Position numbers and translations under genes: made by a program. From assembly GCA_964649825.1 (NCBI GenBank), contig CAZYQW010000090.1, positions 1 to 64,000 on the forward strand: DNA of 64,000 nt, read 5' to 3'. Shown piece by piece: positions 45,067 to 53,898 of the stretch; position 1 is the stretch's first letter, and every line of letters starts with the position of its first letter. A model generated the notes under the pieces. That model saw only the letters and a program-made list of their open reading frames with translations, searched no databases and was not told where the DNA came from. The DNA is from CAZYQW01 sp964649825. Lineage in GTDB: Bacteria > Planctomycetota > B15-G4 > JADJEK01.

Positions 45067-45579
45067 TCAGGAGACCGCGGCGGGTTCCTCGAGGAGAGTC
45101 TCCACGCGCGCGCGACCGACGATCACGTACGGGAACGCTTGGAACACGCTCTGGATCGACTCGCCGAACGACTCGAGGTGCTCGAACCGCGGCGCGCTCA
45201 CGACCACGAAGGGGTTCTCGTCGTCGCTCCACTCCTCGAGGACGCGAGCCGCGACCTCGCCGCGGATGCCGATCGGGCGCGTCGAGCCGAGGTGGATCGA
45301 GACCGGACATCGGCGGCGATCGGCGCCGAGGACCTCCTGCAGCAGGACGTGGCTCTCGACCGGGACGAACTCGTGAGCGAGGACGATGCTCGAAAGCCCG
45401 ACTCGCAGGACGTTCACGTCGCGCCGGTGCGCCGAGTCGAGCTCGACGAGGCTGGCCTCGAGGACGTCGATGTGGGTCCGGCGGACCTTGTTCAGGTAGG
45501 TCGTCAGCCGCCGCCGCGACTTCTCGAGACGGCCCCGGATCAGGTAGGACTCGGTCAGCAGGACGATGGGACGTTCCAT
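45067..45579 (-). CDS. Hypothetical cytosolic protein with IRGRL...YLNK motif
   Basis: A 170-residue protein with no signal peptide or membrane helix. Its N-terminal 70 residues (VLLTESYLIRGRLEKS, then RLTTYLNKVRRTHIDVLEASLVEL) resemble the small DUF6812-like domain in which a strand is followed by a short loop with a Y/F-L-N pair. The remainder alternates strands and short helices (NVLRVGLSSIVLAHE, NPFVVVSAPRFEHLESF). I do not know a function. It lies antisense between two paralogous secreted-protein genes, with its stop 44 bp from one of them. The start is supported by GAGGCG upstream. Confidence 0.55.
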   Translation of the reverse strand: MERPIVLLTESYLIRGRLEKSRRRLTTYLNKVRRTHIDVLEASLVELDSAHRRDVNVLRVGLSSIVLAHEFVPVESHVLLQEVLGADRRRCPVSIHLGSTRPIGIRGEVAARVLEEWSDDENPFVVVSAPRFEHLESFGESIQSVFQAFPYVIVGRARVETLLEEPAAVS

Positions 45580-45752
45580 TGGAGTGCGCCTCGACGTGGG
45601 GTCATCGATGACCTCGGACGGCCTCGGACGGCCCGACGCCGCTTCGTCTCCTTCGGCCGTCCCGGGGGATGATCTGTAGATCGGTTCCGCGTCCGCGGAC
45701 CCTGACAATCAATGGAAAGGTCGCTCGATCCGAGCACGAACCCGGAGGAGTC

Positions 45753-46586
45753 ATGAGAAGCAGAATCGCCGTTTTCGCCGTTCTCGTCGCGTCGACGGGG
45801 TGGACCGGATCCATCGATGCGCAGCCATGCGTGGGGCAAGAGGTCGACTTGGTGCTCGTCCCCCCGGTGCCGAAGGTCGGCGACAAGATCAAGATCACCG
45901 CGAAGAACGCGAGCACCACCTGCTCCTACGTGATTCCGAGCTCGTGCCTCTACGTGAAGGTCTTCGACGGCGCGACGTGCTCGGGTACCGAGGTCGTTCC
46001 GTTCCGGCAGTGCCTGGTCGGTCAGGTCCCGCTCGGACCGGGCGAGTCGTACAGCGATCATTGGGATCAGAAGTCGTCGAGCGGCGTTCAGGTCCCGGCC
46101 GGCGTCTACTCGTTCCAGATCATGCTCAAGCCCGCGACCGGCGCGATCCTCTCGTTCTGCCTGCCGGTCGAGATCACCACGTGCCTCACGCCGCCGTCGT
46201 TCTACGGGAGCGGCAGCCCGGGAGCCGGCGGGTTCACGCCGCGCTGGACGGTGTCGTCCGTGCCGGTCGTCGGCCAGGCGTTCAATCTCGGGATCGAGCG
46301 TGGGCTGGGAGGGGCGCCGGCGTTGCTGTTCATCGGTCCATCGCAGGGCCAGGCGACGGCGGCATGGGGCGAGTTCCTGCTCTCACCGCCGTTCCTCCAG
46401 GTGCCCCTCGTGCTCGGCGGCGCGACCGGAGTCGCCGGAGCCGGCGCCCTGAACTTCGCGTTCACCGTTCCGAGCGACGCGTCCCTCATCGGGCTCGGCG
46501 CGAACCTCCAGATGCTGGTCGGCGACGCGGCGTCGAGCGGAGGAATCTCGCACACGCGGGGGCTCGGCATCGTGATCTGCTCGTGA
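45753..46586 (+). CDS. Secreted protein, BsuPI-like plus type-A-related module (paralogue 2)
   Basis: A 277-residue protein with signal peptide IAVFAVLVASTGWTGSIDAQ and GGAGGAG before the ATG. Its N-terminal domain follows paralogue 1 closely: PKVGDKIKITAKNASTTCSY, SSCLYVKV, CSGTEVVPFRQC, DHWDQKSS, PAGVYSFQIMLK. The cysteines are in the same places, implying conserved disulfides. The C-terminal module starts near 148 (GSPGAGGFTPRWTVS) and ends LGIVICS. The pair probably arose by duplication around or before insertion of the antisense gene at 45067. Secreted; function unknown. Confidence 0.75.
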   Translation: MRSRIAVFAVLVASTGWTGSIDAQPCVGQEVDLVLVPPVPKVGDKIKITAKNASTTCSYVIPSSCLYVKVFDGATCSGTEVVPFRQCLVGQVPLGPGESYSDHWDQKSSSGVQVPAGVYSFQIMLKPATGAILSFCLPVEITTCLTPPSFYGSGSPGAGGFTPRWTVSSVPVVGQAFNLGIERGLGGAPALLFIGPSQGQATAAWGEFLLSPPFLQVPLVLGGATGVAGAGALNFAFTVPSDASLIGLGANLQMLVGDAASSGGISHTRGLGIVICS

Positions 46587-46658
46587 CCCCGCGATTGGCG
46601 ACGAACACCCGAAAGCCGCGCGCCCCGCGGACCGTCAGGGCTGCCCGAGGACGAGGGG

Positions 46659-47684
46659 TCAAGGGACCAGAGGGAACACATCGACGGAAGCGATCACCAA
46701 GTCGCAGCACGCCTGATCGAGCTTGTCGAGCGCGTCGTCGATGTCACCACCCTTCAGCTTCTTCTTGTTGACGATTCCGAGTGCGTCCAGAAGTCGCTTC
46801 TCGACCCCCTTCAACTTTTTCTTCGCCTTCTTGGCGCCGGCCAGCGCCGCGGTCTTGGTCTGCGCGACGCCGATCAGATCGAGCGCGGCCAGTACCTCCT
46901 GTTTCGCGTCGTCCTGCGACGACGCCTTCTCGAAGACGCCGTCGAGCGCGATCGTGGCCGCGACCACCCGCGACTCGACCTTCGAGATGCAGAGCGCGGC
47001 GGCGAGATCGGGCGCGAGCAGCGAGCCGTCCGTGGTGTTGATGGGGACGTTGAAATCGTCGAGACCGATCGCCACGCCCTTCTCGATGACGCCGACACCG
47101 ACCGTCGGCACATGCACCTTGTTCGTGTCGAGCGCGCCCGAAGTGCCGACCGATGTGTAGGAAGTTCCTCCTTCCGGTCGCGCGAGGTAATGGGTCATCG
47201 CGCCGTCGAACTCGACGGCGAGGTCGAGCGACTTGACGCCGGGGAAGAACTGGTTGCCGACGCTGCCCTGGTCGGTCACCGCTTCGACCGTCGCCCCGTC
47301 GAGAAAGAAGAGGGCGATGAGCGCGGCGATCCCGGCGCCCTCGCGCTCTTCGAGGGCGAGGTTGACCTGCCCGATCTGGCTCTCCTTCGGCGTCTTCCCG
47401 CCGAACCAGCCGGCCGTCAGCTCGACGCGCGCGGCCCCCTGGATGGGGTTCGGCAGCTCGACCACGCCGAACCCGAACGGTTTCTTCGCGATGATCCGGT
47501 GGTAGCGATCATTGAACTTCTTTCCCGTGCCGGGATCGGCGACCTTGCGGGTCGCGCTCTTCCAGGCGAGGTCTTGGGAGATGAGGAAGTCGCCGTACTT
47601 GCCGCACGCGCCGGTCGAGGCGACGAGCAGCAAGCAGGCGAGTCGAAGCAGCGATGATGGCGACGAATGGGGCTTCGAGATCAT
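46659..47684 (-). CDS. Predicted lipoprotein, function unknown
   Basis: A 341-residue protein whose ATG at 47684 follows AAAGGAC. The signal LLRLACLLLVASTGAC ends in lipobox TGAC, so it is lipid-anchored. The body (about 30-260) is beta-rich, with segments such as VVELPNPIQGAARVELTAGWFG. The C-terminal 80 residues are strongly helical and lysine-rich (TAALAGAKKAKKKLKGVEKR), like a short repeat of helices that may bind polyanions or pack as a bundle, and end with CCDLVIASVDVFPLVP. I recognise no family. It is upstream of nothing on its strand and appears monocistronic. Confidence 0.6.
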   Translation of the reverse strand: MISKPHSSPSSLLRLACLLLVASTGACGKYGDFLISQDLAWKSATRKVADPGTGKKFNDRYHRIIAKKPFGFGVVELPNPIQGAARVELTAGWFGGKTPKESQIGQVNLALEEREGAGIAALIALFFLDGATVEAVTDQGSVGNQFFPGVKSLDLAVEFDGAMTHYLARPEGGTSYTSVGTSGALDTNKVHVPTVGVGVIEKGVAIGLDDFNVPINTTDGSLLAPDLAAALCISKVESRVVAATIALDGVFEKASSQDDAKQEVLAALDLIGVAQTKTAALAGAKKAKKKLKGVEKRLLDALGIVNKKKLKGGDIDDALDKLDQACCDLVIASVDVFPLVP

Positions 47685-47819
47685 GGGTCTGTCCTTTCGA
47701 ACGGAGGGATTCGTGGGTTCGACCGGGGCAGACGCACCGGGCGGAGATGGCACAAGGGGGATCGGCACGTTTGCCGCGGTCACGCCCACGGCGAGCCGTG
47801 CCGTGGTGGGGAAACGAGC

Positions 47820-47855
47820 GAGATCGTGAAGGAGATCGTGAAGGAGATCGTGAAG
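47820..47855. repeat. Three exact tandem copies of a 12-bp unit
   Basis: The unit GAGATCGTGAAG is repeated three times without mismatch in the gap between the lipoprotein and beta-helix genes. The period is a multiple of three and on the plus strand it would read EIVK repeats, but no credible gene contains it. Confidence 0.9.
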
Positions 47856-47881
47856 CAGCCCTTCCGTCGCGCCGACGGCGG

Positions 47882-48700
47882 TTACTTCGACTTCACGCCG
47901 ACCAAGTCGGGAGAGTTCCCAGCGACATTCACGTCCAGCAGCCGCACGGCCTTCTTCTTGCTCTTGCCGGTCGTCGTGTTGGAGACCCCGGCCGCCAAGC
48001 TCCCGGAAACCGTGGTGCGTGAGACCGACCCCATCGATGTCTCCTCGAACGCGATGCCGATCCCCGGGTTCGCGGTGTTGTCGACGGGTGGCGCGCCCGA
48101 GCGGAACCCCGCTCCCGCCACCGTGCTTCCATCGATCACGACGAACGCGCTGCCCGTCACGTGGATGCCGTAGTCGCGGGTGTTGCTGATCCGACAGTTG
48201 TCGATCGTCACGCGCGACGAGCCGGTGATCTGCACTCCCTCGGCCCAGTTTCGAACCGACAGGTTGGTGAGCGTGACGTGCACGGTGTTCGGCGCGTTCA
48301 CCACGATGCCGGCCAGACCCTGGCGGGTGGCGTTGTCCGGGTTGCCGGCGAGTACGGCGTCGATGTTCGCGAGCACTCCGGGCGCGGCCTCGATCGAGAC
48401 GTTGCCGTTCGCGCCCGTGATCACCACCTGCTCCGGGAACCGCCCGGACGTGACGATCAGCACGCTCCCGTTTTGATTCGCGGCCCCGTTCAGCGAGTCG
48501 AGCGCGGCGGTCAACGTCCCGAACACCCGGTCGGTGGCGTTGTCCACGTCCTCGGCCGCACCGATCAAGCCGTCCCCGTCGAAGTCCAATTCCCCCTCCA
48601 CGAGTACGGGGTGATTGGCGTGGGCCCCGCCGGGGATCAGGGGGACGAGCGCCAGGGCGAAGCCGAGTGTCGTGACGAACCGATTGAAGCGTCGAGTCAT
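47882..48700 (-). CDS. Secreted right-handed beta-helix protein
   Basis: A 272-residue protein with signal peptide FVTTLGFALALVPLIPGGAHA and GGAGGA upstream of the ATG. An EF-hand-like DFDGDGLIGAAEDVD lies at about 39-53. After it come beta-helix coils (VTSGRFPEQVVITGANGNVSI, VHVTLTNLSVRNWAEGVQI, VTIDNCRISNTRDYGIHVTG; coils of about 22 residues) typical of the parallel beta-helix (PF13229-like) family. Such proteins bind or cleave polysaccharides, but the lyase residues cannot be judged here. It ends with VNVAGNSPDLVGVKSK. Exported, likely extracellular. Confidence 0.75.
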   Translation of the reverse strand: MTRRFNRFVTTLGFALALVPLIPGGAHANHPVLVEGELDFDGDGLIGAAEDVDNATDRVFGTLTAALDSLNGAANQNGSVLIVTSGRFPEQVVITGANGNVSIEAAPGVLANIDAVLAGNPDNATRQGLAGIVVNAPNTVHVTLTNLSVRNWAEGVQITGSSRVTIDNCRISNTRDYGIHVTGSAFVVIDGSTVAGAGFRSGAPPVDNTANPGIGIAFEETSMGSVSRTTVSGSLAAGVSNTTTGKSKKKAVRLLDVNVAGNSPDLVGVKSK

Positions 48701-49163
48701 GTCATCCTCCGAGGCAGCGACTGCGGGGTTACGCGTCGCGCGCGCCGTCTGGATTCGAGTTCGGGTGGTCTTTTTGGCCCAGAAGAGCACTGACGCGATC
48801 CATCGGCCGGGAGAGTTCGAGGCTACATCCTGGTCATCGACGTGACCCACGACCTCACGTCGAATCCAATCGTAGTTGTCGGCTGCTGACGCGGCGCGGG
48901 TTTGCGCTGGGGAGCCACGCGCCCGGCGAGGCGAGCGAGCTGCACCTGCTCGCGGAGGTCCAGCGGCGGTCGTGCCTGGATCGCGCGCGCCCCCTCGATC
49001 GACCCGGTCGGGTTCTCGACGACGAACGACGCAGAGATCGGCGACGAGCACCCGCCAGGCGCGGGACGAACGTGAATCGTTTGGGGGTGACCCATGACGA
49101 CGGAGCGGGCCGTTCTCTTCGACGGCCGGCCGTTCGGGCGATGAACCGCGTTTCGGAGAGAGC
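48701..49163. other. Divergent intergenic region with one doubtful small frame
   Basis: It carries the promoters of the beta-helix gene (leftward) and of the propeller gene at 49164 (rightward). A 90-residue minus-strand frame (48823-49095, ATG start, containing PTGSIEGARAIQARPPLDL) has reasonable composition but no ribosome binding site and no recognisable domain, so I do not call it a gene. Confidence 0.4.
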
Positions 49164-50567
49164 ATGCGCATCGGAATTCTCGCGTTCGCGTCGACGGCGC
49201 TGGCCGCGCCGGCCCTCACCGCGCAGTTCGCGTTCGCTCCCGCGCCGTCCCAGCCGATCGTCCCGCTCGGTCCGCCGGGGGCGTTCGACGCGGGAAACGC
49301 GATCGTCGCGCGCGTCGTGCGGCATGCCGGCGTCGATCACCTGTTCTACGTCGGCGACACGTCGTTGCACGTGGACGGCGCGATCGGCCTCGCCACGTCG
49401 GCGGACGGAGTGAACTTCACGAAGCACGTCGCGAACCCGATTCTCTCCGCCGATGGGACGGGGTACGACGCCGGCCAGCTCTTCTACTGCGCGCCGCTCT
49501 TCGACGCGTCGGCGCAGCAATGGGTGCTCTACTACGGCGGTGCGCCTGCGCTCGGGACGTTGAACGGATGTGCCGTCGGCCGCGCCATCGCGCCGAGCGC
49601 GACCGGCCCGTGGGTCCGGTCCGCCGCTCCGGTGCTCTCTCCGGGTGGCCCCGCCGAATGGGACGCGGGGTGGGTCGCGCCGGACACCGTCTCGAAGTCG
49701 GGGAGCGAGTGGCGGATGTACTACAGCGGCGGCCGGAGCTTCCACGACCTGTTCGGTGCCCAACGGCGCATCGGGCTCGCGACGTCGGTGGACGGGGTGA
49801 CGTGGACGAAGCACGACGATGCGTCGACCGGCGCGCCACCGTTCGCGCAGAGCGACCCGGTCCTCGACGTCGGGCCGCCGGGGAGCTGGGACTCGCACTT
49901 CACGCTCCTGCCGGTCGTGCACGAGACCGAGCACGGATTCGAAATGTTCTACACCGGGTGGAACGGCGGCTCCGGCTTCGTGAGCATCGGCTACGCCACG
50001 AGCGCGGACGGCGTGGCCTGGAACCGCGTCTGCGCGGAGCCCGCGTTCTCCGGCGACGCGGCGGTGCCGGTGCTCGTATCGGGCTCGATCGCGCGCGAAG
50101 GGGAGACGTACGTGCTGCTCTACGACGTCAATCAACAGACCCCGGCGCCGACCGAGATCTGGCGCGCCGTGAGCGCGACGTCGTTTCGCGCGCACGGCGT
50201 GGGCTGCCCGGGGGCCGGCGGGTTCGTGCCGCAGGTCCACCTCCGCGGCTGCGCGCGGCCCGGCGAGTCCGTCACGTTGGAGATCGAGGACGGCCTCGGG
50301 GGTGCGCCCGCCGCGCTCCTCCTCGGGAGCGGCGCCGGGCAGGTCCCGGCCGGCGGCGGTTGCGACCTGCTCGTGGCCTCCGTCTTCCCGGTCCCGATCC
50401 TGTTGGTCCTCCCCGGGGCCGGACCGGGCGGCGGCGGGTTCGCGCTCACCGCCCTCCTGCCGGCGTCGCTGCCGCCGGTGAGCGTGACGCTGCAGCTCTT
50501 CGTCGCGGACGCGGCGGCGGCGATCGGGCTCTCCGCGTCGAACGGCGCCACGCTCGTCGTTCCGTGA
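49164..50567 (+). CDS. Secreted five-bladed glycosidase-like propeller with type-A module
   Basis: A 467-residue protein with signal peptide RIGILAFASTALAAPALTAQ and GGAGAG ahead of the ATG. Residues about 30-335 repeat a blade pattern seen in GH43/GH32/GH130-like folds: IGLATSADGVNFTKHVANPIL, then WVLYYGGAP, RIGLATSVDGVTWTKHDD, MFYTGWNGG and IGYATSADGVAWNRV. Catalytic acids cannot be assigned, so it may be a hydrolase or only a sugar-binding relative. The type-A module starts near 343 (GVGCPGAGGFVPQVHLRGC) and ends in ATLVVP, as in the FG-GAP proteins. This shows the module is shared across unrelated propellers. Confidence 0.75.
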   Translation: MRIGILAFASTALAAPALTAQFAFAPAPSQPIVPLGPPGAFDAGNAIVARVVRHAGVDHLFYVGDTSLHVDGAIGLATSADGVNFTKHVANPILSADGTGYDAGQLFYCAPLFDASAQQWVLYYGGAPALGTLNGCAVGRAIAPSATGPWVRSAAPVLSPGGPAEWDAGWVAPDTVSKSGSEWRMYYSGGRSFHDLFGAQRRIGLATSVDGVTWTKHDDASTGAPPFAQSDPVLDVGPPGSWDSHFTLLPVVHETEHGFEMFYTGWNGGSGFVSIGYATSADGVAWNRVCAEPAFSGDAAVPVLVSGSIAREGETYVLLYDVNQQTPAPTEIWRAVSATSFRAHGVGCPGAGGFVPQVHLRGCARPGESVTLEIEDGLGGAPAALLLGSGAGQVPAGGGCDLLVASVFPVPILLVLPGAGPGGGGFALTALLPASLPPVSVTLQLFVADAAAAIGLSASNGATLVVP

Positions 50568-50606
50568 CCACGCGGGACTCGCCGCGCCGCGCTCGGGCGG
50601 GTCCCG

Positions 50607-52457
50607 TCAGCGCGACGCGCCGGCCGGCCAGCGTCCCTCGAGGTCGCGAAGGAGGTCGGCGGCCCGGTTGGCGCGGAGGAAGCGCATGATGACGTCGCGA
50701 AGCCACGCCGCTCCGTCCGAAAGCTCGCGCGCTCGATCGAAGTGGGAGAGCGCCGCCGCATCGTTGCCCCGTCGCGTCTCGTTCATCCCGAGCACCGCGT
50801 ACGGCAGCGCCAGGTGGGGCTCGAGCTCGATCGCCCGGCGCGCGAGCTGCTCGGCGCGGCCGCCGCCGGCATCGCCACCGATGTCGGGGGGCGCGGAGGC
50901 CACGAGGAAGAGCGCGGCTTGCGCCGCGATCGCCGCCGAATCGGGCGAGGTCGCGAGCGCGTCTCGATAGAGGTCCCAGGCACGGCGCGGGTTTCCCGCC
51001 GCGATCGAGACGCTCGCGAGCGTCTGGAGCGTGCTGGTGGACGTGGGGTCAGCCGCGAGCGCACGTTCGTACGCGAGCTGGGCCGCGCCGTAGTCGCCGT
51101 CCTGGAACGCGGCGAAGCCGACCAGTGCGTGGCCGCCGGCGAGCTGCGTGCTCGCCTCGGGCGCGGGCGGGAGGAGGGACGCTGCGGCGAGTCCGAGCGA
51201 CGCGAGCCCGACCCTGATTGCCGGCACCGCCGATCCTCCGCGCAGCGATCGCCAGACGCGATCGATCGCGACCGTCGCGAGGATCGCGAGCGCGGGGACG
51301 GCGGGAGCTCGGAAGCGCGAGTAGGTGAAGAAGAGCAGCGTCGACAGCACGACCGCGAGCAGGACGCAGGCGAGGGGGCCGCGCGGCGGAGCGGAGTCGC
51401 GCGCGACGAACAGCCCCGAGACGCCGAGACCGAACAGGATCGCGAACGGGACCCAGAAGGCGAACAGGGCCGGCAGGACCGATCGCTCCGCCGCGTAGAC
51501 GGCGTTCACCCCGTACTCGAACTCGCTCGCGAGCGCGAGGAGCTTTCGACCTTGGAGCACGACCCAAGCCAGCGGATCGCCCGCGATCTCGGCGACGCCG
51601 CGGCGGAACCAGTACGATTCCAGCTCGCGGTGGTTCGAGGGCGGACCGCCCGTCTCGCGCTCGTAGACCGCGCGCGACGCGGCCTGGAGCTGCCCGGCGT
51701 CGGATGCCCCTTCGAATCCTCCGGTGAACGAGACCTCGCCGCCCGCGCGTTGCCCGAGGTAGAAGTTCACTCCCGCTCCGGTCGTGAGGAACACCCCGGC
51801 GCCTCCCGCCGCGACGTTGTGGGCATAGCCCGCGGCGAGCGCGATCGCGGCCCCGGTCGCGTAGCCGAGGCCGCTCGCCCGGCGCCGCCGCCACAGCCAC
51901 GCCGCGAGCAGGACCGGGAGAAGGAGAAGGTTCGGCCGCGCGAGGACCGCGAGCCCGCCGGCGAGCCCGGCGAACGCGCTTCCGGCCGCGCGCCCGCTTT
52001 CGAGGTGACGGTAGAGAAGGTCGATGCCGAGCGTCACGAGGAAGCACGCGAGCGTGGCGGGAAGCAGCTTCAGTTCGAGGAACGCGAGCGGCCCGTACCA
52101 TCCGGCGAGCAGCACGCCGATGCAGGCGAACGAGGAGCTCGTGAACCGCTTCGTGATGCGGTAGACGAGCCCGAGCGTCGCGAGGCCGAGGAAGAGCTGG
52201 AAGAACGCAACCGACAGCGGCGACGGCCCGAGCGCGGCGTACAGACCGCCGATGACGTAGCGGTAGAGCGGCGAGCGCTCGAACGGGCGGTCGGCGATCA
52301 ACTCGCCGTGCGCGACGTGGAGCGCGTGCTCGTGGTGAAGCGCCGCGTCGACGAGCGGCCGGTCGGCCAACGGGTTCCGCGAGCGGTTCTCCGCGAACAG
52401 GACGAGCCGCGGAACCACGACCAGCGCGACGAGGACGACGGCGACCCAGGACTGCAT
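50607..52457 (-). CDS. GT-C (family 39-like) glycosyltransferase with C-terminal TPRs
   Basis: A 616-residue membrane protein. Its first 430 residues hold about 10-11 transmembrane helices, with the ER-like first loop (FERSPLYRYVIGGLYAALG) and HHEHALHVAHGEL of dolichyl/polyprenyl-phosphate-mannose-protein glycosyltransferases (PF13231-like). From about 460 to 605 the chain is soluble and helical, with tetratricopeptide repeats (AAFQDGDYGAAQLAYERALAAD, GNPRRAWDLYRDALATS, LALPYAVLGMNETRRGN). It would transfer sugars from a lipid carrier to protein or glycan on the outer face. The TPR part may bind the acceptor. It has no operon partner and is divergent from the PhoD-like gene. Confidence 0.75.
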   Translation of the reverse strand: MQSWVAVVLVALVVVPRLVLFAENRSRNPLADRPLVDAALHHEHALHVAHGELIADRPFERSPLYRYVIGGLYAALGPSPLSVAFFQLFLGLATLGLVYRITKRFTSSSFACIGVLLAGWYGPLAFLELKLLPATLACFLVTLGIDLLYRHLESGRAAGSAFAGLAGGLAVLARPNLLLLPVLLAAWLWRRRRASGLGYATGAAIALAAGYAHNVAAGGAGVFLTTGAGVNFYLGQRAGGEVSFTGGFEGASDAGQLQAASRAVYERETGGPPSNHRELESYWFRRGVAEIAGDPLAWVVLQGRKLLALASEFEYGVNAVYAAERSVLPALFAFWVPFAILFGLGVSGLFVARDSAPPRGPLACVLLAVVLSTLLFFTYSRFRAPAVPALAILATVAIDRVWRSLRGGSAVPAIRVGLASLGLAAASLLPPAPEASTQLAGGHALVGFAAFQDGDYGAAQLAYERALAADPTSTSTLQTLASVSIAAGNPRRAWDLYRDALATSPDSAAIAAQAALFLVASAPPDIGGDAGGGRAEQLARRAIELEPHLALPYAVLGMNETRRGNDAAALSHFDRARELSDGAAWLRDVIMRFLRANRAADLLRDLEGRWPAGASR

Positions 52458-52487
52458 GCCGGCAGACTACCGGATACGATTCGCGCC

Positions 52488-53894
52488 ATGCTGGGAGACC
52501 TGCGAGTCCTGCGAGCCCTGCGAGTCGGGCGCGTCCTCCGCGTCGTTCCGACGCTCTTCGTCGCCGCCTGCGGAACGATCCCTTTCCAGCCCGCCGACCC
52601 GTCCGCTCCGCCGGAGTGGGTGCTCGCCGGGCCGTTGCTCGGCCACGTCGCGCCGTGCTCCGCGACCGTGTGGATCCAGGTCGACGACGACGTCGAGCTG
52701 CGCGCGCGGGCGATCGCGGGCGGCGACCGCGAACTCGACCCGACCTCGATCGCCGACCTCGGCGCCGGGTGTCGGAAGATCCGCTTCGACGGGCTCGAGC
52801 CCGACGAGCCGGTCGACGTGCGGATCGACGCCGCGTGGGAGTTCGACGACGTCGAGCTCTCGTTCCGTGCCGCCCCGGCGCCGAGTCCGACCGGCCGCGT
52901 CACCGTCGCGTTCGGCTCGTGCGTCAAGGACTCGAACGGGGTCGGCGTTCCGGTGTTCCGCGCGATGGCGGCGGCGAAACCGGACGTCGTCGTGTTCGGC
53001 GGCGACAACTGCTACTTCGTCGACGATGACTGGGAGTCGCACGAGAAGATGCTTGCGCGTCACCTCGAGACCCGACGCCACGCGGACCTGCAGGAGCTCA
53101 TCCGCACGACGCCGTGCTACGCGGTCTGGGACGACCACGACTACGGCCCGAACAACTCCGACCGCACCTTCGCGAACAAGCGGGGCGCGTTGCGCGCGTT
53201 CCGTCAGGTCTGGGCGAACCCTTCGTTCGGGACCGACGCCGTCGAAGGTTGCTTCGGCTCGTTCCGCCGCGGTCCAGTCGAGGTGTTCCTCATGGACGAC
53301 CGCTTCCACAAGTTCGTCGAGACGCCCGAGAAGGCGGAGCGGACGATCTGGGGCCGCGAACAGTTCGACTGGCTCCGCCGGTCGCTCGAGGCCAGCCGGG
53401 CGCCGGTGAAGCTGATCGTGAACGGGACCCAGTTCATGTTCCAGGGCAGCTCGGGCGAAGGCCACTACCGCGAGGCTCGCCGGGAGTACCGCCGGTTTCT
53501 CGACTTCGTCGACGAGCACCGGATCGGCGGGATCGTCTTCCTCACCGGAGACCGGCACACGACGGAGCTGATGCGCCTCGATCGCGCGGGCAAGCCGGCG
53601 ATCCTCGAGTTCACGAGCTCGCCGATCCAGCGCGACCGTCGCGTCGGTCCGCTCGCGGAACGGGAGAATCCGACGCGCGTGTGGGGGATGAACGGGAACA
53701 GCTTCGGGCTCGTCACCATCGACGTCGGGGACGACGGGAGCGGAACGATCGCGCTCGAGTCCCGCGACGAGCACGATCGAGTCGCGGTGATCGAAGGGGC
53801 CGAGATGCGGACGGTCGTTACGCTCGCCGAGGTCTCGTGGCCGCCGCCGGCGGAATCGGATCGAGACGCGTCGCTGGAGCCCGCGATACCGTAG
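52488..53894 (+). CDS. PhoD-like metallophosphatase lipoprotein
   Basis: A 468-residue protein whose N-terminal LFVAAC lipobox (about 24-29) predicts a lipoprotein. A fibronectin-like domain (about 45-135: GPLLGHVAPCSATVWIQVDDD) precedes the phosphodiesterase core, with FGSCVKDSN, VVVFGGDNCYFVDDD, VWDDHDYGPNN and FLTGDRHTTE. These supply the aspartates, asparagine and histidines of the PhoD metal site (usually Fe/Ca). It would hydrolyse phosphodiesters or monoesters outside the cell. The first 18 residues contain three imperfect LRVLRAL-type units from a 9-bp tandem repeat (about 52499-52530). The ATG at 52488 lacks a clear ribosome binding site, so an internal start is possible. Confidence 0.8.
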   Translation: MLGDLRVLRALRVGRVLRVVPTLFVAACGTIPFQPADPSAPPEWVLAGPLLGHVAPCSATVWIQVDDDVELRARAIAGGDRELDPTSIADLGAGCRKIRFDGLEPDEPVDVRIDAAWEFDDVELSFRAAPAPSPTGRVTVAFGSCVKDSNGVGVPVFRAMAAAKPDVVVFGGDNCYFVDDDWESHEKMLARHLETRRHADLQELIRTTPCYAVWDDHDYGPNNSDRTFANKRGALRAFRQVWANPSFGTDAVEGCFGSFRRGPVEVFLMDDRFHKFVETPEKAERTIWGREQFDWLRRSLEASRAPVKLIVNGTQFMFQGSSGEGHYREARREYRRFLDFVDEHRIGGIVFLTGDRHTTELMRLDRAGKPAILEFTSSPIQRDRRVGPLAERENPTRVWGMNGNSFGLVTIDVGDDGSGTIALESRDEHDRVAVIEGAEMRTVVTLAEVSWPPPAESDRDASLEPAIP

Positions 53895-53898
53895 CCTC

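Noticed and set aside
47820..47855. Possible CRISPR or regulatory array
   Set aside because: Three 12-bp units without spacers and no Cas genes in the window; recorded only as a tandem repeat.
48823..49095. 90-residue minus-strand protein
   Set aside because: The composition is plausible but there is no ribosome binding site, no family resemblance, and it sits in a region expected to hold two promoters.
50742..52487. Long plus-strand extension ahead of the PhoD-like gene
   Set aside because: It overlaps the glycosyltransferase on the other strand and has arginine/glutamate low-complexity sequence; the real protein starts near 52488.
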